DNA of 64,000 bases, taken from positions 186,001 through 250,000 of the forward strand of contig JAKAXL010000001.1 of NCBI GenBank assembly GCA_021816585.1, written 5' to 3'. This DNA comes from Pseudomonadota bacterium. Lineage in GTDB: Bacteria > Pseudomonadota > Gammaproteobacteria > Burkholderiales > Burkholderiaceae_C. The notes under the pieces were generated by a model that had not been told where the DNA came from, made no database searches, and saw only the letters and a program-made list of their open reading frames with translations. The translations under genes were made by a program, and so were the position numbers. Positions 17,782 through 28,126 of the stretch are shown here, in pieces (position 1 is the first letter of the stretch; every line of letters starts with the position of its first letter).

Positions 17782-18642
17782 TCACTCCGCGTAGGTCATG
17801 GCGCGCTGCAGGCGTGCGAACATCAGGTCCAGGGCCATGCCGACCAGGCCGATGAGCGCGATGGCGAACAGCATGGCGGGCAGCGCGAGGTTGTTCCACT
17901 CGTTCCAGACGAAGTAGCCGATGCCGGTGCCGCCGACGAGCATCTCGGCGGCGACGATGACCAGCCAGGCGATTCCCATCGAGATGCGCATGCCGGTGAG
18001 GATGGTCGGCGCGGCGGCCGGCAGGATCACCAGCACGGCCTTGCGCATCGGCGCCACCTGCAGGGTTCGCGCCACCTGCACCCATTCGCGGCGCACCCCG
18101 GCCACCCCGAACGCGGTGTTGATCAGCATGGGCCAGACCGAGCAGATGAAGATCACGAACACCGCGCTGACGTTGGCGTCCTTCAGCGTGTACAGCGCGA
18201 TGGGCATCCAGGCCAGCGGGGAGATCGGCTTGAGCACCTGGATGAACGGGTCCAGCGCGGCGCGCAACACGGGGAACAGTCCGATCAGGAAGCCCAGCGG
18301 CAGGGCCACCAGCACGGCCAGGCCGAAGCCCATGGCGACCCGCGCCAGCGAATAGCCCAGCTGCAGTCCGATGCCCTTGTCGTTGGGGCCGTGGTCGTAG
18401 AACGGATCGCGCAATTGCCGCGCGAAACTGCGGGCGACCTGCGCCGGGGTGGGGAACCCCGTCTGCGCCGGGGAGTCGGCGCCCTTCATGCCCATCAGTT
18501 CGGCGTACTGCGCGCTCACTCCGGGGGGCAGGCTGCGCGCCTTGGGCAGCGTGGCGAGCTGCCACACGGCGAGCACGATGGCGGCGAGGATCACGCTCAG
18601 CGCGGCGGAGCGCAGGCGGGGGGAAAGCGTGCGGGTTTTCAT
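17782..18642 (-). CDS. ABC transporter permease, nitrate/cyanate/sulfonate type
   Basis: Inner-membrane permease of 286 residues. One N-terminal membrane segment (AALSVILAAIVLAVWQL) is followed by a periplasmic loop and about five more helices. The EAA-type loop is near GVRREWVQVARTLQVAP. The ORF track reads into an unrelated frame upstream; the ATG giving MKTRTLSPRL has GAGGAG at good spacing. The periplasmic loop before the second helix is the NrtB/CmpB type. It sits between the binding protein and the ATPase. Confidence 0.92.
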   Translation of the reverse strand: MKTRTLSPRLRSAALSVILAAIVLAVWQLATLPKARSLPPGVSAQYAELMGMKGADSPAQTGFPTPAQVARSFARQLRDPFYDHGPNDKGIGLQLGYSLARVAMGFGLAVLVALPLGFLIGLFPVLRAALDPFIQVLKPISPLAWMPIALYTLKDANVSAVFVIFICSVWPMLINTAFGVAGVRREWVQVARTLQVAPMRKAVLVILPAAAPTILTGMRISMGIAWLVIVAAEMLVGGTGIGYFVWNEWNNLALPAMLFAIALIGLVGMALDLMFARLQRAMTYAE

Positions 18643-18653
18643 GGCGCGGCTCC

Positions 18654-20015
18654 TCAGGGCCTGGCGCCGAGCGCCTTGACGTAGGCCTCGGGATGGTCGG
18701 GGTCGAAATGCCGGCCGAGGATCTCGTAGGACTGCATGTCCCGTGCGGGCGCGGGCATTCCCAGGCGGCGCATCGCGTTGCGCGCGTCGGTGGCGCGGAA
18801 CACCCGCTCGGCGATGCTGCGGTAGCCGGAGTCGCGGTGCAGATAGCCCCAGCGCCGCATCTCGACCAGGATCCACATCGCCATCGACGGCCACGGGAAG
18901 GGCTGGAAGCCGATGCGATCGGGCACGGTGCGCACATGGCCCAGCCCGTCGGCGAAGGTGCCGGTGAGCACCTGCTTGACGACGATCTTCGGCTGGTTGA
19001 GGTACTTGGGCTGCGCCAGCGTGTCGACGATGGCGTCGCGGTTGGCCGGCACGTTGAGGTACTGCGCCGAGCGCAGCATGGCGCGCAGCAGCGCGGCGTA
19101 GGTGTTCGGATTCTCGTGCGCGAAAGACTCCGGCATGGCGAAGGTGCAGCAGGGGTGGCCCTTCCAGAGGTCGACGCTCAGGGTCTGGATGAAGCCGATG
19201 CCTTCGTAGACCGCGCGCTGGTTGAAGGGCTCGGCGACGATGAATCCGTCGAGGTTGTCGCCCGCCAGGTTGGCCAGCATGTCGGGTGGCGCCATCACGC
19301 GAAGCTGCACGTCGCGGTCGGGGTCCAGCCCATGCGCGGCCAGGTACTCGCGCAGCAGGAAGTTGTGGATCGAATAGTCGAAGGGAATGGCCAGCCGGAA
19401 GCCCTTCCACTGCGAGGGATCGCGGCGTTCCTTGTGGCGCATGGCCAGCGTGATGGCGCTGCCGCCGACGTTGTCCATCAGCGCGGCCATCGTCGGCGAG
19501 GCCGTCGAGCCGGCGCCCAGACTGATGGCCAGGGGCATCGGCGCGAGCATCTGCGCGGCGTCGAAGTCGCGGTTCACCGTCTTGTCGCGCACCAGCGCCC
19601 AGCCCGGCGTCTTCAGCACTTCGACGTTCAGCCCGGATTGCTCGAAGTAGCCGTTCTCCTGGGCGATCAGGATCGGGCTGGCGCAGGTGATCGGCAGGTA
19701 GCCGATTTTCAGGCGGGTCTTCTCGAGTGCCCCGGCGGGCTCGGCGGCCAGCGCCTCGAGCATGCCGAAGGGGATGCACTCGGCCACGGCGCCCATCGCC
19801 GCGCTGCGGCCGACCGCGCGCAGGAAGGCGCGGCGCTGGCTGTCACGGGGGAACATCGCGCGCATCACCGCGGTCTGCAGCATGCGGCGGGTGTCGTCGG
19901 CGGGCTCCCCGGCCTGCCGCGTGCAGGCGACGTGCTCGGCCTGGTCGGCGTGGCGTCCGCAACTGCAGGTGCCGAGGCGGACCTCGGGATCGAAGGGGTC
20001 GACAGGCTGGCTCAT
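18654..20015 (-). CDS. ABC transporter substrate-binding protein, CmpA/NrtA family
   Basis: Binding protein of 453 residues for a small anion (nitrate, bicarbonate or cyanate class). The CmpA/NrtA fold starts at LKIGYLPITCASPILIAQENG and continues through IVAEPFNQRAVYEGIG and WKGHPCCTF. A twin-arginine-like export signal (SQRRAFLRAVG, Arg61-Arg62) is unusually internal. Before it lie about 58 residues with a C-x-C-x2-H motif (CSCGRH, residues 17-22), then H28 and C31. GGAG precedes the chosen ATG. Cyanate is the best guess because of cynS. Confidence 0.9.
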   Translation of the reverse strand: MSQPVDPFDPEVRLGTCSCGRHADQAEHVACTRQAGEPADDTRRMLQTAVMRAMFPRDSQRRAFLRAVGRSAAMGAVAECIPFGMLEALAAEPAGALEKTRLKIGYLPITCASPILIAQENGYFEQSGLNVEVLKTPGWALVRDKTVNRDFDAAQMLAPMPLAISLGAGSTASPTMAALMDNVGGSAITLAMRHKERRDPSQWKGFRLAIPFDYSIHNFLLREYLAAHGLDPDRDVQLRVMAPPDMLANLAGDNLDGFIVAEPFNQRAVYEGIGFIQTLSVDLWKGHPCCTFAMPESFAHENPNTYAALLRAMLRSAQYLNVPANRDAIVDTLAQPKYLNQPKIVVKQVLTGTFADGLGHVRTVPDRIGFQPFPWPSMAMWILVEMRRWGYLHRDSGYRSIAERVFRATDARNAMRRLGMPAPARDMQSYEILGRHFDPDHPEAYVKALGARP

Positions 20016-20053
20016 GGCGGGCTCCGGTAGGGCGGGCGGTGGTAGCGGGGGAT

Positions 20054-20245
20054 TCAGAACACCAGGGGTTCGAAGTCGGCCTTGGTCACGCCGCATTCGG
20101 GGCAGTACCAGTCGTCGGGGATGTCGGCGAACGCGGTGCCCGGGGCGATCCCGTGCTCGGGCGCGCCGGTCTCGACGTCGTAGATCCAGTTGCACACGGT
20201 GCAGATCCACTGTGTCTGCAGGACTTCGGGGCTTGCGGCTTGCAT
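20054..20245 (-). CDS. Rubredoxin
   Basis: Small iron protein of 63 residues that carries one electron on an Fe(Cys)4 centre. Both ligand pairs are present, ICTVCNWIYD and WYCPECGVTKADFEP, with the usual aromatic residues between. It is encoded directly after the acyl-CoA-dehydrogenase-like gene and in one operon with a rubredoxin-reductase-like flavoprotein. It presumably passes electrons from NAD(P)H to an oxidoreductase of this operon. Confidence 0.95.
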   Translation of the reverse strand: MQAASPEVLQTQWICTVCNWIYDVETGAPEHGIAPGTAFADIPDDWYCPECGVTKADFEPLVF

Positions 20246-20263
20246 GGCGGTCTCCGGGGCGGT

Positions 20264-21451
20264 TCAGGTGCGGGCCGGCGCTTCCAGGCGCGCGATCTCC
20301 CAGCGCAGGTGCTTGGTCGCGGGGGTGACGATGGCGATGAACCAGGCCTCGCGCAGGCGGCGCTGCGCGGCGTTGCGCACGAGGTAGCCCTTGGCTCCCT
20401 GGTGCAGCATGGCCGCGCCGGCCGCGCGCAGACCGAGCTCGCCGCCGGCCAGGCGCAGCCGCAGCACGTCCAGGATGGGTGCAGGGCGCCCCGGATCGTC
20501 CAGCGCGTCGGCCAGCGCGTAGCTGGCGTCGCGGGCCTCGCGCAAGGCCGTCGCGATGTCGTCGACCTGGTCGTCGAGCAGCCGGTTGACATGCGAATGC
20601 GTGCGGTTGGCCTGCGCCATCAGGTCGGTGCAGGCCTCGATCAGGCCCAGGCCCATGCCCATCTGGGCGTGGATCATGCCGGGCTTGATGCGGGCCAGGT
20701 AATCGGCCGACTGGCTGACATGGGCCAGCACCATGGCGTCGGGCACGAAGTAGTCCTTGAAGTGGCAGGCCAGGGTGCGCGTGCCGTCGAGTCCGATGAA
20801 GTGCGCGCAGTCGACCAGCTTGATGCCCTCGTGGGCGCAGTCGATCAGGAAAAAGCCCAGCCCCAGGCTTTGCCCCTGCTCGTCGCGGACCGGGCATCCG
20901 GTGGTGAACACGTGGTCGGCGCCGAGGTTGGAGACCCAGGGCAGCACGCCCTGGATGCGATAGCCGCCGTCGACGCGGCGCGCCGACAGGCGGTACTCCT
21001 CGATGGTGTCGCAGGACTTCATGGTGTTGGACAGCCCGCTGCCGGCCAGCAGCTCGCCGCGCACGATGCGCGGCAGGTAGCTGCGCTTGAGGCCCTCGTT
21101 CGCGCTGAGTTCGAGGTAGCGGGCGCAGGCCGTCTGGCACCAGACCAAGAACCCCGTCGACACGCAGTGCCGCGAGACCTCCTCCATGACCCGGATCACA
21201 TGGTGCAGGCCACGGCCGTTGCCGCCGTGCGCGGGCGAGGCCGCGCCGCGGAAGCCGCCCCGGGCGCCGAGTTCGCGCAGGAAGGCTTCGGGGTATTCGG
21301 CCTTCAGGTCGACGTCGAGGACCTTCGGGGCCAGCACCTTGGCGACCAGCTCGCGCACGGTGTCGAGCGCATCGTCGTGTTCGCCGGCATCGGCCCCGGG
21401 GTCGCGCAGCGTCGAGGCGGATGCGGTCGCGACCAGCGCGGAAGGGATCAT
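20264..21451 (-). CDS. Acyl-CoA-dehydrogenase-like flavoprotein, possible monooxygenase
   Basis: Flavoprotein of 395 residues with the acyl-CoA dehydrogenase fold. The N-terminal helical domain leads to SGLSNTMKSCDTIEEYRLSA in place of the usual TEPxAGSD strand. A middle beta-domain (GYRIQGVLPWVSNLGADHVF) and a C-terminal helical domain follow. The usual catalytic YEGT/YEGS segment is absent; that region reads EAWFIAIVTPATKHLRWE. This resembles DszC/SfnC-type relatives more than true dehydrogenases. It is the first gene after the sigma54 promoter, with GGAG before the ATG. The substrate is unknown. Confidence 0.82.
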   Translation of the reverse strand: MIPSALVATASASTLRDPGADAGEHDDALDTVRELVAKVLAPKVLDVDLKAEYPEAFLRELGARGGFRGAASPAHGGNGRGLHHVIRVMEEVSRHCVSTGFLVWCQTACARYLELSANEGLKRSYLPRIVRGELLAGSGLSNTMKSCDTIEEYRLSARRVDGGYRIQGVLPWVSNLGADHVFTTGCPVRDEQGQSLGLGFFLIDCAHEGIKLVDCAHFIGLDGTRTLACHFKDYFVPDAMVLAHVSQSADYLARIKPGMIHAQMGMGLGLIEACTDLMAQANRTHSHVNRLLDDQVDDIATALREARDASYALADALDDPGRPAPILDVLRLRLAGGELGLRAAGAAMLHQGAKGYLVRNAAQRRLREAWFIAIVTPATKHLRWEIARLEAPART

Positions 21452-21503
21452 GGAAGGCTCCTGAGGGATGAAGACTCGGCGTCGCCGCCGTCGCCCCTCG
21501 ACC

Positions 21504-21519
21504 TGCAATCGCCGTGCCA
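21504..21519 (-). promoter_or_regulatory. Sigma54 (-24/-12) promoter
   Basis: On the minus strand TGGCAC-GGCGA-TTGCA is a full consensus match to the sigma54 element with the required 5-bp spacer. It lies 53 bp before the acyl-CoA-dehydrogenase-like ATG and directly downstream of a gene for a sigma54 activator. This marks the start of the eight-gene operon running down to 14574. Confidence 0.92.
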
Positions 21520-21600
21520 GCTGCGTGCGTTCGCCGTGGTGTCAGGCGTACTGCCGGCGCGCCGCACCCCGCACGGGCACGCGGCACGACCGATGGTTCC

Positions 21601-21608
21601 CACAATGT

Positions 21609-21615
<7 letters not shown>
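21601..21615. promoter_or_regulatory. Direct repeat, possible activator site
   Basis: CACAAT-GTT-CACAAT overlaps the stop codon of the sigma54 activator gene and lies about 80 bp upstream of the -24 box, a normal distance for an enhancer-like site. It is part of an imperfect palindrome (CCACAAT...ATTTGG). Assignment to the neighbouring activator is inference. Confidence 0.4.
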
Positions 21616-23234
<1,619 letters not shown>

Positions 23235-23409
23235 GGCTCGGGTCCTGTGCAGCGGGGCACTGCGTGCCAATCAGGCCAGCAAGTTCGGTGCCCGGGCTCC
23301 CGGAGGTGGATGGGGCTTGCGACGCTGCCCGAGCACGCACCAGGGCTGGGCGTCGGCCGCGGCGCCCGCACTGCAATGGAGCCCGCGCCGCGGCGCCGAC
23401 CTAGGGAAA

Positions 23410-23458
23410 CATCGTATTTGCACGATGCTTTGGACAATCTAGGATTTGATCAAAAATC
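23410..23458. promoter_or_regulatory. Inverted repeats upstream of the GntR regulator
   Basis: CATCGT-N6-ACGATG (23410-23427) is followed by GATTT-N6-AAATC around a central TGATCA (23443-23458). The region is AT-rich compared with its surroundings. Either repeat could be the operator of the GntR/FCD regulator that starts at 23474, or part of the divergent promoter for the sigma54 activator. Confidence 0.45.
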
Positions 23459-23473
23459 AATTCCGAAGCCGCC

Positions 23474-24190
23474 ATGACCTCGACGCCCCAATCGCTGCGT
23501 GACGCCATCCCGAGCGCCGACCCGGCCTTGTCGCCGCTTCAGCGCGTCGAGGACTACGTGTTCGACCGCCTGTTGACCATGATCGCCAGGGGCGAACTGC
23601 TGCCCGGGGCGCGTCTGGTCGTGGCCGACCTCACGGCAGGCTTCGGGGTCAGCGCCACGCCGGTGCGCATGGCCATCTCGCGGCTGCACCAGGTCGGCCT
23701 GGTCGAGACCATCCCGCACCGCGGCGCACGCGTGGCGCGCATTTCGGTGGGGGAGATCCACGAGCTCTACGAAGTGCGTCGCATCCTCGAAGGGGCGGCC
23801 GCGCGCATCGCCGCCTGCAACATCGACGCCGACGGCATTGCCCGCCTCGAGGCCATCTGGCAGGTGTTCCGGCAGGCCGTGGATGCCGACGACGTGCATG
23901 GCGCCTACCAGGCCGACGTGGACTTTTTCGCGGTGTTCCATTCCTTCGCGAACAACAAGACCCTGCTGGCGACGATCCACGACATCCATCGACGCCTGCG
24001 TCTGTACAAGATGCTCTGGCTGTCCGCCGCGATCCATCGCAAGGACGAGCTGCAAAAGCTCAAGCCGGCGCTGCTCGATGCCTGCAGGGCCCGCTCTGCA
24101 GGCGCCGCGGAGTCCGCGACGCGTGCCTTCCTGACGCGCGCGGAACGTCAACTCGTGGAACTGGTGCAGGCGACGATGCAGTCGCCGTAG
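23474..24190 (+). CDS. GntR-family regulator, FCD effector domain
   Basis: Regulator of 238 residues. The N-terminal winged helix (RVEDYVFDRLLTMIARGELLPG ... TPVRMAISRLHQVGLVETIPHRGARV) is GntR. The C-terminal all-helical FCD domain (ELYEVRRILEGAAARIAA onward) places it in the FadR subfamily, whose members bind small acids. It stands directly before the amino-acid ABC operon on the same strand and is divergent from the sigma54 activator, so it most likely controls the catabolic genes that follow. Confidence 0.9.
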   Translation: MTSTPQSLRDAIPSADPALSPLQRVEDYVFDRLLTMIARGELLPGARLVVADLTAGFGVSATPVRMAISRLHQVGLVETIPHRGARVARISVGEIHELYEVRRILEGAAARIAACNIDADGIARLEAIWQVFRQAVDADDVHGAYQADVDFFAVFHSFANNKTLLATIHDIHRRLRLYKMLWLSAAIHRKDELQKLKPALLDACRARSAGAAESATRAFLTRAERQLVELVQATMQSP

Positions 24191-24234
24191 GTTCCCGACC
24201 AACCATGGAGTTCGTGATGAAGACGGAGGAGTTC

Positions 24235-25095
24235 ATGAAAACATGCGTCGGCTGCGTCGCCGCCCTGATGCTCGCCGCGGCGGCGGTCTCGGTTCCGGCC
24301 GACGCCGCGACATCGTCGCCCCAGGCACTGCAGCTCGTGCACCCGGGCTACCTGACCTTCGCGGTGTCCTATGCCGATCCGCCGCAGGATTTCCTGAAGT
24401 CCGGCAAGCCCTCGGGCTTCGACGTCGACCTCGCCAAGGCCCTGGCCGCCAGGCTCGACCTGAAGCCGCGCTTCGTCAACTTCGCCTTCGCCGGAATCTT
24501 CCCGGCGCTGCTCGCGCACAAGGTCGACGCGGCGATCTCCGGAATCGGCGTGACCCCGGAGCGCGAGAAGGTCTATGACTACGTGCCCTACATCATCGGC
24601 GGCCAGCGCATGATGGCGGCCAACTCCTTCCCGACCACCTTCAAGACCGACCTGGGGCTGTGCGGCTATCACGTGGCCACCGTCGAGGGCTCGGTCGAGT
24701 ATGGCGACCTGACGCACTGGAGCGCCAAGTGCCCGGACGGCAAGAAGATCCGCATCTCCGTCTACCCGAGCTTCGCCGAGGACCTGGAGCAGCTCGCGAA
24801 GGGTTCGGTGCAGGTGATCGACATCGACTGGCCGGTCTCCGCCTACTTCCTGCAGAAGTTCCCGGGGCGCTTCAAGGCCGTCAGCACCATCGTCTCGGGC
24901 CTGGGCCCCGACACCCCGCCGAACCGCGAGGGCATCCTGCTGCGCAAGGACGAGGTCCCGCTGCAGACGGCGCTGAGCCATGCCCTGGGAGACCTGCAGA
25001 AGTCGGGTGAATACACGAAGCTTCTGCACAAGTGGAACCTGAAGTCGGGTGACATCCGCACCTACGACAAGTATCTGTCGAACAAGGCCGGGTGA
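24235..25095 (+). CDS. Polar amino-acid ABC transporter, periplasmic binding protein
   Basis: Type-3 solute-binding protein of 286 residues. A signal peptide (MKTCVGCVAALMLAAAAVSVPADA) precedes the domain with SGFDVDLAKALAARLDLKPRFVNFAF and GIGVTPEREKVYDYVPY. The track begins 10 codons earlier, but GGAGGA lies at ideal distance from the ATG at 24235. A cysteine pair (GLCGYH and SAKCPDG) may form a disulfide. It heads a three-gene transporter operon; relatives bind basic or other polar amino acids and opines. Confidence 0.9.
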   Translation: MKTCVGCVAALMLAAAAVSVPADAATSSPQALQLVHPGYLTFAVSYADPPQDFLKSGKPSGFDVDLAKALAARLDLKPRFVNFAFAGIFPALLAHKVDAAISGIGVTPEREKVYDYVPYIIGGQRMMAANSFPTTFKTDLGLCGYHVATVEGSVEYGDLTHWSAKCPDGKKIRISVYPSFAEDLEQLAKGSVQVIDIDWPVSAYFLQKFPGRFKAVSTIVSGLGPDTPPNREGILLRKDEVPLQTALSHALGDLQKSGEYTKLLHKWNLKSGDIRTYDKYLSNKAG

Positions 25096-25107
25096 TCGGA
25101 GCGCGAC

Positions 25108-25810
25108 ATGGAATCCTTCGACTGGCGCGTCTTCTACCACCTGCTGTGGTCCACCGACTTTCTGCGCCCGTTGGGGATCACCTTGTTCGCGACGGTGGCC
25201 TCGATGGTGCTGGGCAGCCTGTTCGGGCTGCTCGGCGCCCTCGGGTCGCTCAGCCCGGTGTCCTCGCTGCGAGGCGCGACCCGCATCTACACCTGGATCT
25301 TCCGGGGCATTCCGACGCTGGTGCAGATCGTGTTCTGGTACGACGCGCTGCCGGAACTGACCCACGGCCTGATCAACCTGTCGCCGTTGTGGGCCGGCGT
25401 GCTGGCGCTGGGGGTCAACGAGGGCGCCTACATGACCGAGATCATCCGCGCCGGCTTCCTGTCGGTGGACGAGGGGCAGCACGAGGCCGCGAAGGCGGTG
25501 GGCATGCCGGCGCGCATGCGCCTGTTCACGATCACCCTGCCGCAGGCGATGCGCCTGATCATCCCCCCGACCGGCAACCAGGTCATCAACATGCTGAAGA
25601 ACACCTCGCTGCTGTTCGCGATCGCGGTGCCCGAGATCTTCGCCACCGGCATGAACATCTACAGCGAGAACTTCCGCTACTTCGAGGTCATCGCGACCAT
25701 GAGCATCCTGTACCTGCTGCTGTCCAGCGTCGTCACCCTCGTCGTGAAGGCCGTGGAGAACCGTTACTCGATCGACCACGCGATCCGGCGCTCGGCAAGG
25801 AGAGCCCTCC

Positions 25811-25821
<11 letters not shown>
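25108..25821 (+). CDS. Polar amino-acid ABC transporter permease
   Basis: Inner-membrane permease of 237 residues, HisM/GltK type, with about five membrane helices. The cytoplasmic EAA loop is EGQHEAAKAVGMPARMRLFTITLPQA. Only one permease gene is present, so it probably forms a homodimer. The last 11 bases overlap the ATPase gene, a sign of tight coupling. Confidence 0.93.
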
Positions 25822-26614
<793 letters not shown>

Positions 26615-26652
26615 GGTGCGCGCAGCACGAGAGCAAGGAGCCTGAACAGAAC

Positions 26653-28110
26653 ATGAGTCGCGGTGACCAACTGGCGAGCGCCACACCGGCGTCGGAGAAG
26701 TGGCCGAGGGGAAAGGTTCCCTTCTGGGTCGGCGAGGCCTTCGCGCAGGATCCGCGGTGGACCCCGCAGGCCCCGCTGAGCGGGCAGCAGCAGGCCGACG
26801 TGGCCATCGTCGGCGGCGGATTCACGGGGCTGTGGGCCGCGCTGGCGCTGCGCCAGAGGCGGCCGCAGGCGCGCATCGTCGTGCTCGAGGCGCAGTTCTG
26901 CGCAGCGGGAGCCAGCGGCATGAACGGCGGCTTCTCGCACGGCTACTGGGACGCGCTTCCGCGCCTGCTGCAGGACTTCGGCGAGGCCGACGCGCTGGCG
27001 ATCGCCGAGGCGGGCTCCGAGGCGCAGCGGCAGATCGAGCGCTTCTGCTCCGAGCATGCGCCGCAGGCCCGGTTCAGCGCCGGAGGCCGCGTCAAGCTCG
27101 CGAGCAGCGCGCGCCAGCTCGAGCGTTTCGACGAGTATTTCCGCATCGCGCGCGTCTACGGGCTCGGCGACCGGATCCGCGCCGCCGATCCGCGCGAGAT
27201 CGCCGGCTACTGCAGGCTGCCGTCCGTCGTCGGCGGGATTCATTTCGCCGAGACCGCCACCGTGCAGCCGGCGCAGCTGGTGCTCGCCTTGCGCCGCGAG
27301 GCGCTGCGGCGCGGAGTGCGCATCCACGAGGCCAGCCCGGTGCGGGGCGTGCAGGAGGCCCGGGACGGCTACGTGGTGCAAACGACGGCCGGCAGCGTGC
27401 TGGCCGGCGACGTCGTGCTGGCGTCGAACGCCAGCCTGGCCACGCATCCGCTGCTCAGGCGCAAGTTGACAAACTTCTCCAGCTACGTGCTGGCGACGCG
27501 GCCGATTCCCGACAAGCTGCGGCAGATGGGCTGGAACTCGGACATCGGCTTCTCGACCGCCAAGATGTTCCTCAACTGGTTTCGCAAGACCCCGGACCAG
27601 CGCATCGTGTTCGGCACCGGCGGCGGTCCCATCGGCTTCAACGGAGCGTCGAGCGGCGCGCTGCTGCAGCACCCGGGCACCTATCGCAAACTGCTCGGGG
27701 ACTTCCTGCAGATGTTCCCGCAATGCACGGCCTCGGACATCGCGTGCGACTGGGCGGGGGCGGTCGAGCTGTCCACCGACCGGCTGCCGTTCTTCGGCAC
27801 GCTGCCGGGAACCCGCATCCACTATGGCTGCGGCTATTCGGGCCATGGCGTGAACGCGACCTGGATCGGCGGGCGCATCCTTGCCGAGCTCGTCACCGGC
27901 GACGCGGCCGAGTGGAGCCGGCTGCCCTTTCACACGCGCGCCGTAGCCGACTGGCCCCGCGAGCCGTTTCGCTATCTCGGCGGCCGCCTGTTCCGTTCGG
28001 GGCTGATGGCCTACGAGGACGCGCTGGAGGCGGGCAGGGCGCCCTCGCTGTACGCGTCGCTGGTGCAGCGGCTGTCGAGCATCGGGCCCGTGCGCCTGGG
28101 TGCGCGCTGA
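26653..28110 (+). CDS. FAD-dependent amine/amino-acid oxidoreductase (DAO superfamily, PuuB-like)
   Basis: FAD oxidoreductase of 485 residues. The FAD motif VAIVGGGFTGLWAALALRQR follows about 45 N-terminal residues. Further family blocks are GASGMNGGFSHGYW and GCGYSGHGVNATWIGG, where the C-terminal FAD contact lies. This is the layout of gamma-glutamylputrescine oxidase (PuuB) and related secondary-amine oxidases. The reading frame in the track starts inside the ATPase gene; the ATG giving MSRGDQL is preceded by AGGAG. It likely oxidises an N-alkyl or amino substrate taken up by the ABC system just upstream. Confidence 0.88.
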   Translation: MSRGDQLASATPASEKWPRGKVPFWVGEAFAQDPRWTPQAPLSGQQQADVAIVGGGFTGLWAALALRQRRPQARIVVLEAQFCAAGASGMNGGFSHGYWDALPRLLQDFGEADALAIAEAGSEAQRQIERFCSEHAPQARFSAGGRVKLASSARQLERFDEYFRIARVYGLGDRIRAADPREIAGYCRLPSVVGGIHFAETATVQPAQLVLALRREALRRGVRIHEASPVRGVQEARDGYVVQTTAGSVLAGDVVLASNASLATHPLLRRKLTNFSSYVLATRPIPDKLRQMGWNSDIGFSTAKMFLNWFRKTPDQRIVFGTGGGPIGFNGASSGALLQHPGTYRKLLGDFLQMFPQCTASDIACDWAGAVELSTDRLPFFGTLPGTRIHYGCGYSGHGVNATWIGGRILAELVTGDAAEWSRLPFHTRAVADWPREPFRYLGGRLFRSGLMAYEDALEAGRAPSLYASLVQRLSSIGPVRLGAR

Positions 28111-28126
28111 TCCGGCGCTGCGCGAT

